A DNA stretch of 62,684 nucleotides from Photobacterium sanguinicancri (GTDB taxonomy: Bacteria; Pseudomonadota; Gammaproteobacteria; Enterobacterales; Vibrionaceae), in the NCBI RefSeq assembly GCF_002265265.1, contig NZ_NOIF01000006.1, positions 1 through 62,684 on the forward strand. The letters run 5' to 3'. The notes under the pieces are model-generated. The model had not been told where the DNA came from and did no database searches. It worked only from the letters and a program-made list of their open reading frames with translations. This document shows positions 61,094 through 62,684 of the stretch, one piece after another (position 1 is the stretch's first letter; the number at the start of each line of letters is the position of its first letter). The translations under genes were made by a program, and so were the position numbers.

Positions 61094-61585
61094 GTCCAGA
61101 GACACATTAAATCCATTGTTATCTTATCCGTTATTAGAATAAGCCCTAACAATGCTAAGCCTTTGGCTTGTTATGACTAACTAAGTGGCGAATGGATTGG
61201 CTAAACTAATCTGATTATTATGTTCACTAATGTCATTAAGTCATCAACTAAGTAGGCATTAAGGTATTAACAAGGATACCTTAATGTCCACTTAATTCGG
61301 TCTGATGTAACATGTTCTGTACTACCAATGCTGGGTATGTTAGAAACGACTTTTGCCATACTTGAAGTGATTTATGTATTGCTCAATTAGCAAAATCGAT
61401 AATTTATTTCTGTCCTGTTGAAAATGATGATATCAGCTGGCTAATTGTACAATTTAATTATAACTGCCCTCCGAAGTGTAAGGCTGAATATGAGTTAAAT
61501 ATCATGAAGTAGGGGGGCAATATTTTAATAAAACCTCTTTTGGGGTTAATTATCGCTTCTGAACTTCATTTAGCTCTTATCTGAA
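61094..61585. other. Gene-free stretch between gajB-like gene and recombinase
   Basis: No gene seen. A perfect 11-bp inverted repeat CATTAAGGTAT/ATACCTTAATG with an 8-base loop lies at 61257-61286, and TTAAG-type words are common around it. It might be a recombinase or regulator site. Confidence 0.5.
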
Positions 61586-62611
61586 TTACCTTCCATGAAT
61601 AACCTCATTATTTATATCTGTCCAAAAATCTTGTGACTTACCTAACGTATAATCTAGATGACCAGATTCTAGAGCCAAGATAATTGATGCAACTCGAATA
61701 TAGAAATAATAAGTTGTTTTATAATCGTTATGACCTAACTGGGCCTGAAGTGCCTCATCGACTGCAATATTATAATAGCCATTTGTAATCTGTTCTTTAG
61801 TAAGGCTTTGAATAATAAAATTTGTGGCATACCAGTCACGTGAGTTACGAAATGACCATTTAAATTTATTGAGTTTTCCTTTGGCATAGTTGGTCGCTGA
61901 AGAAATCATCGATGGGGTAACAGGATTACCATTTTTTGCCAAAAAGAAATGATGATCTGGGTTTCCGTTTGGATATTTCTTTTTATATTTAGCTCTTCGC
62001 TCTGCATAATATGGATAATATAACTCACAAACTGATTTCCAAGCACTAAGGTTAACTTTGACAATCCTAGCCTTACTTCCTTTTTCAACAACCCTGAAAT
62101 CAAATGTTTTTATCTCATTGCTGCCAACAGGTTTAAGAGTATTTAATATTTCTGGATATGTTCGGATATGGTTGTTCTCACCATAACCTATATATGGCGT
62201 TTGACAAACTCCGACGGCACGTAATCCTGTCGAAAGGGCGTGCATAAACATAGCTGGATAAACAATGTCACTATAAGATGACATAAGAGAGCTTATATTA
62301 TCATTACTCATTATTATTATTTGTGATCTTTTAAACTTAGTCCAATTGCGGTTGCTCTTCTTCCCAATGTCTATGTTTCCAGTTTCTGGATAGCTGCCAC
62401 TTAGCATATTTTTGTTAGAACGTAGTTTGCTATTTTCTCGATAATTATACTTCCAGCTAACACTTGTGGTGTTAATTAGGACCGGGAACTCTTTTCTCTT
62501 CGCCCAAGAGTAAAAACTAAACACTAAAGAGGCATCATTGAAGATGGTATCATCAGATGGTTTAACATTTTTGGAACTATCTCTTTGGCTTACTAGGAAC
62601 CCTTGCCACAT
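61586..62611 (-). CDS. Tyrosine recombinase (island integrase), apparently frameshifted N-terminally
   Basis: 341 residues from the first ATG in frame. Catalytic box I Arg in ALSTGLRAVGV, beta-hairpin Lys in VEKGSKARIVKVN, box II FRNSRDWYATN (the usual first His is Arg), LGHNDYKTT, and the Tyr nucleophile in YYFYIRV. The N-terminal part is a core-binding domain (DTIFNDASLVFSFYSWAKRK). No ribosome site precedes ATG 62611, and in-frame codons upstream continue the domain, so this ATG is probably internal. It should move the island, alone or with further recombinases outside the window. Confidence 0.78.
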   Translation of the reverse strand: MWQGFLVSQRDSSKNVKPSDDTIFNDASLVFSFYSWAKRKEFPVLINTTSVSWKYNYRENSKLRSNKNMLSGSYPETGNIDIGKKSNRNWTKFKRSQIIIMSNDNISSLMSSYSDIVYPAMFMHALSTGLRAVGVCQTPYIGYGENNHIRTYPEILNTLKPVGSNEIKTFDFRVVEKGSKARIVKVNLSAWKSVCELYYPYYAERRAKYKKKYPNGNPDHHFFLAKNGNPVTPSMISSATNYAKGKLNKFKWSFRNSRDWYATNFIIQSLTKEQITNGYYNIAVDEALQAQLGHNDYKTTYYFYIRVASIILALESGHLDYTLGKSQDFWTDINNEVIHGR

Positions 62612-62612
62612 C
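62598..62612. repeat. 15-bp repeat, right copy
   Basis: AACCCTTGCCACATC, identical to 50358-50372 and in the same orientation. It codes for the residues around MWQGF of the recombinase, which is an unusual place for an attachment core. Confidence 0.55.
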
Positions 62613-62684
62613 CTTATATCTTCTTCAGTAACTGACCTCCAAAATGTATCTTAAACACATCTCCTAGCCAAACAGACGGAGCTA
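62612..62684 (-). pseudogene. Upstream coding fragment of the recombinase in a shifted frame
   Basis: In frame with the recombinase, codons 62650-62612 read DTFWRSVTEEDIR, a typical core-binding-domain helix, then meet a TAA at 62653-62651. The adjacent frame is open from the window edge as APSVWLGDVFK up to 62650. Joining the two by a -1 shift at the AAG codon (62652-62650) gives one continuous protein. A lost G, a sequencing error or programmed frameshifting would explain it. The alternative is a separate upstream gene ending at TAA 62616-62614. Confidence 0.55.

Overview
The window comes from a gammaproteobacterium of the family Vibrionaceae, most likely Photobacterium or a close Vibrio relative. 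The gene orders mnmC/fabB/pdxB/asd/fimV/truA/accD/folC/dedD/cvpA/purF and folD/tRNA-Arg/tig/clpP/clpX/lon/hupB/ppiD/comEA are those of the larger Vibrionaceae chromosome. Base composition is moderate and Shine-Dalgarno, sigma70 and Rho-independent terminator signals are of the ordinary enterobacterial kind. The genus call is inference.

Positions 1-11.2 kb are the right end of a surface-polysaccharide (O-antigen/capsule) locus. It starts inside a membrane-anchored WbpM/FlaA1-type dehydratase gene, AT-rich and cut by the window edge. A complete nonulosonic (legionaminic-type) acid block follows: legB, legC, legG (neuC-like), legI (neuB-like), a NeuD/PglD-like acetyltransferase, a CBS-nucleotidyltransferase of PtmE type, and legF (neuA-like). 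The last genes of this block overlap by a few bases. The locus closes with rjg, a beta-CASP metallo-beta-lactamase that marks the right O-antigen junction in Vibrio, and a small GfcA-like secreted protein.

Positions 11.2-50 kb are conserved chromosome: tRNA modification (mnmC, truA, a tapT-like DTW gene), fatty acid synthesis (fabB, accD), vitamin B6 (pdxB), lysine/threonine precursors (asd), the polar hub FimV (1688 aa with repeats), folate and purine genes (folC, cvpA-purF, folD, two PurR boxes), rssB, a POT peptide transporter, rfaH, galU, one tRNA-Arg(UCU), the tig-clpP-clpX-lon proteostasis block with a heat-shock promoter in front of lon, hupB, ppiD, a ComEA-like protein, a rhombosortase and a dGTPase-like gene.

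At about 50.31 kb the chromosome is interrupted. The yfbR reading frame keeps only its C-terminal part; its N-terminal half with the metal-binding HD residues is replaced by unrelated sequence. From there to the right edge (at least 12.3 kb) lies a genomic island with AT-rich, AGA/AGG/ATA-rich genes: a PLD-family nuclease, a DUF3892-like small protein, a stand-alone OLD-like ATPase-TOPRIM protein, a minus-strand group of three unrecognised genes including a 38-residue single-span membrane protein, a Gabija-like GajA/GajB pair, and at the far right a tyrosine recombinase whose frame appears to be broken near 62650. This is a phage-defence island. The minus-strand unknown group between the OLD-like gene and the Gabija-like pair is the best candidate for something undescribed.
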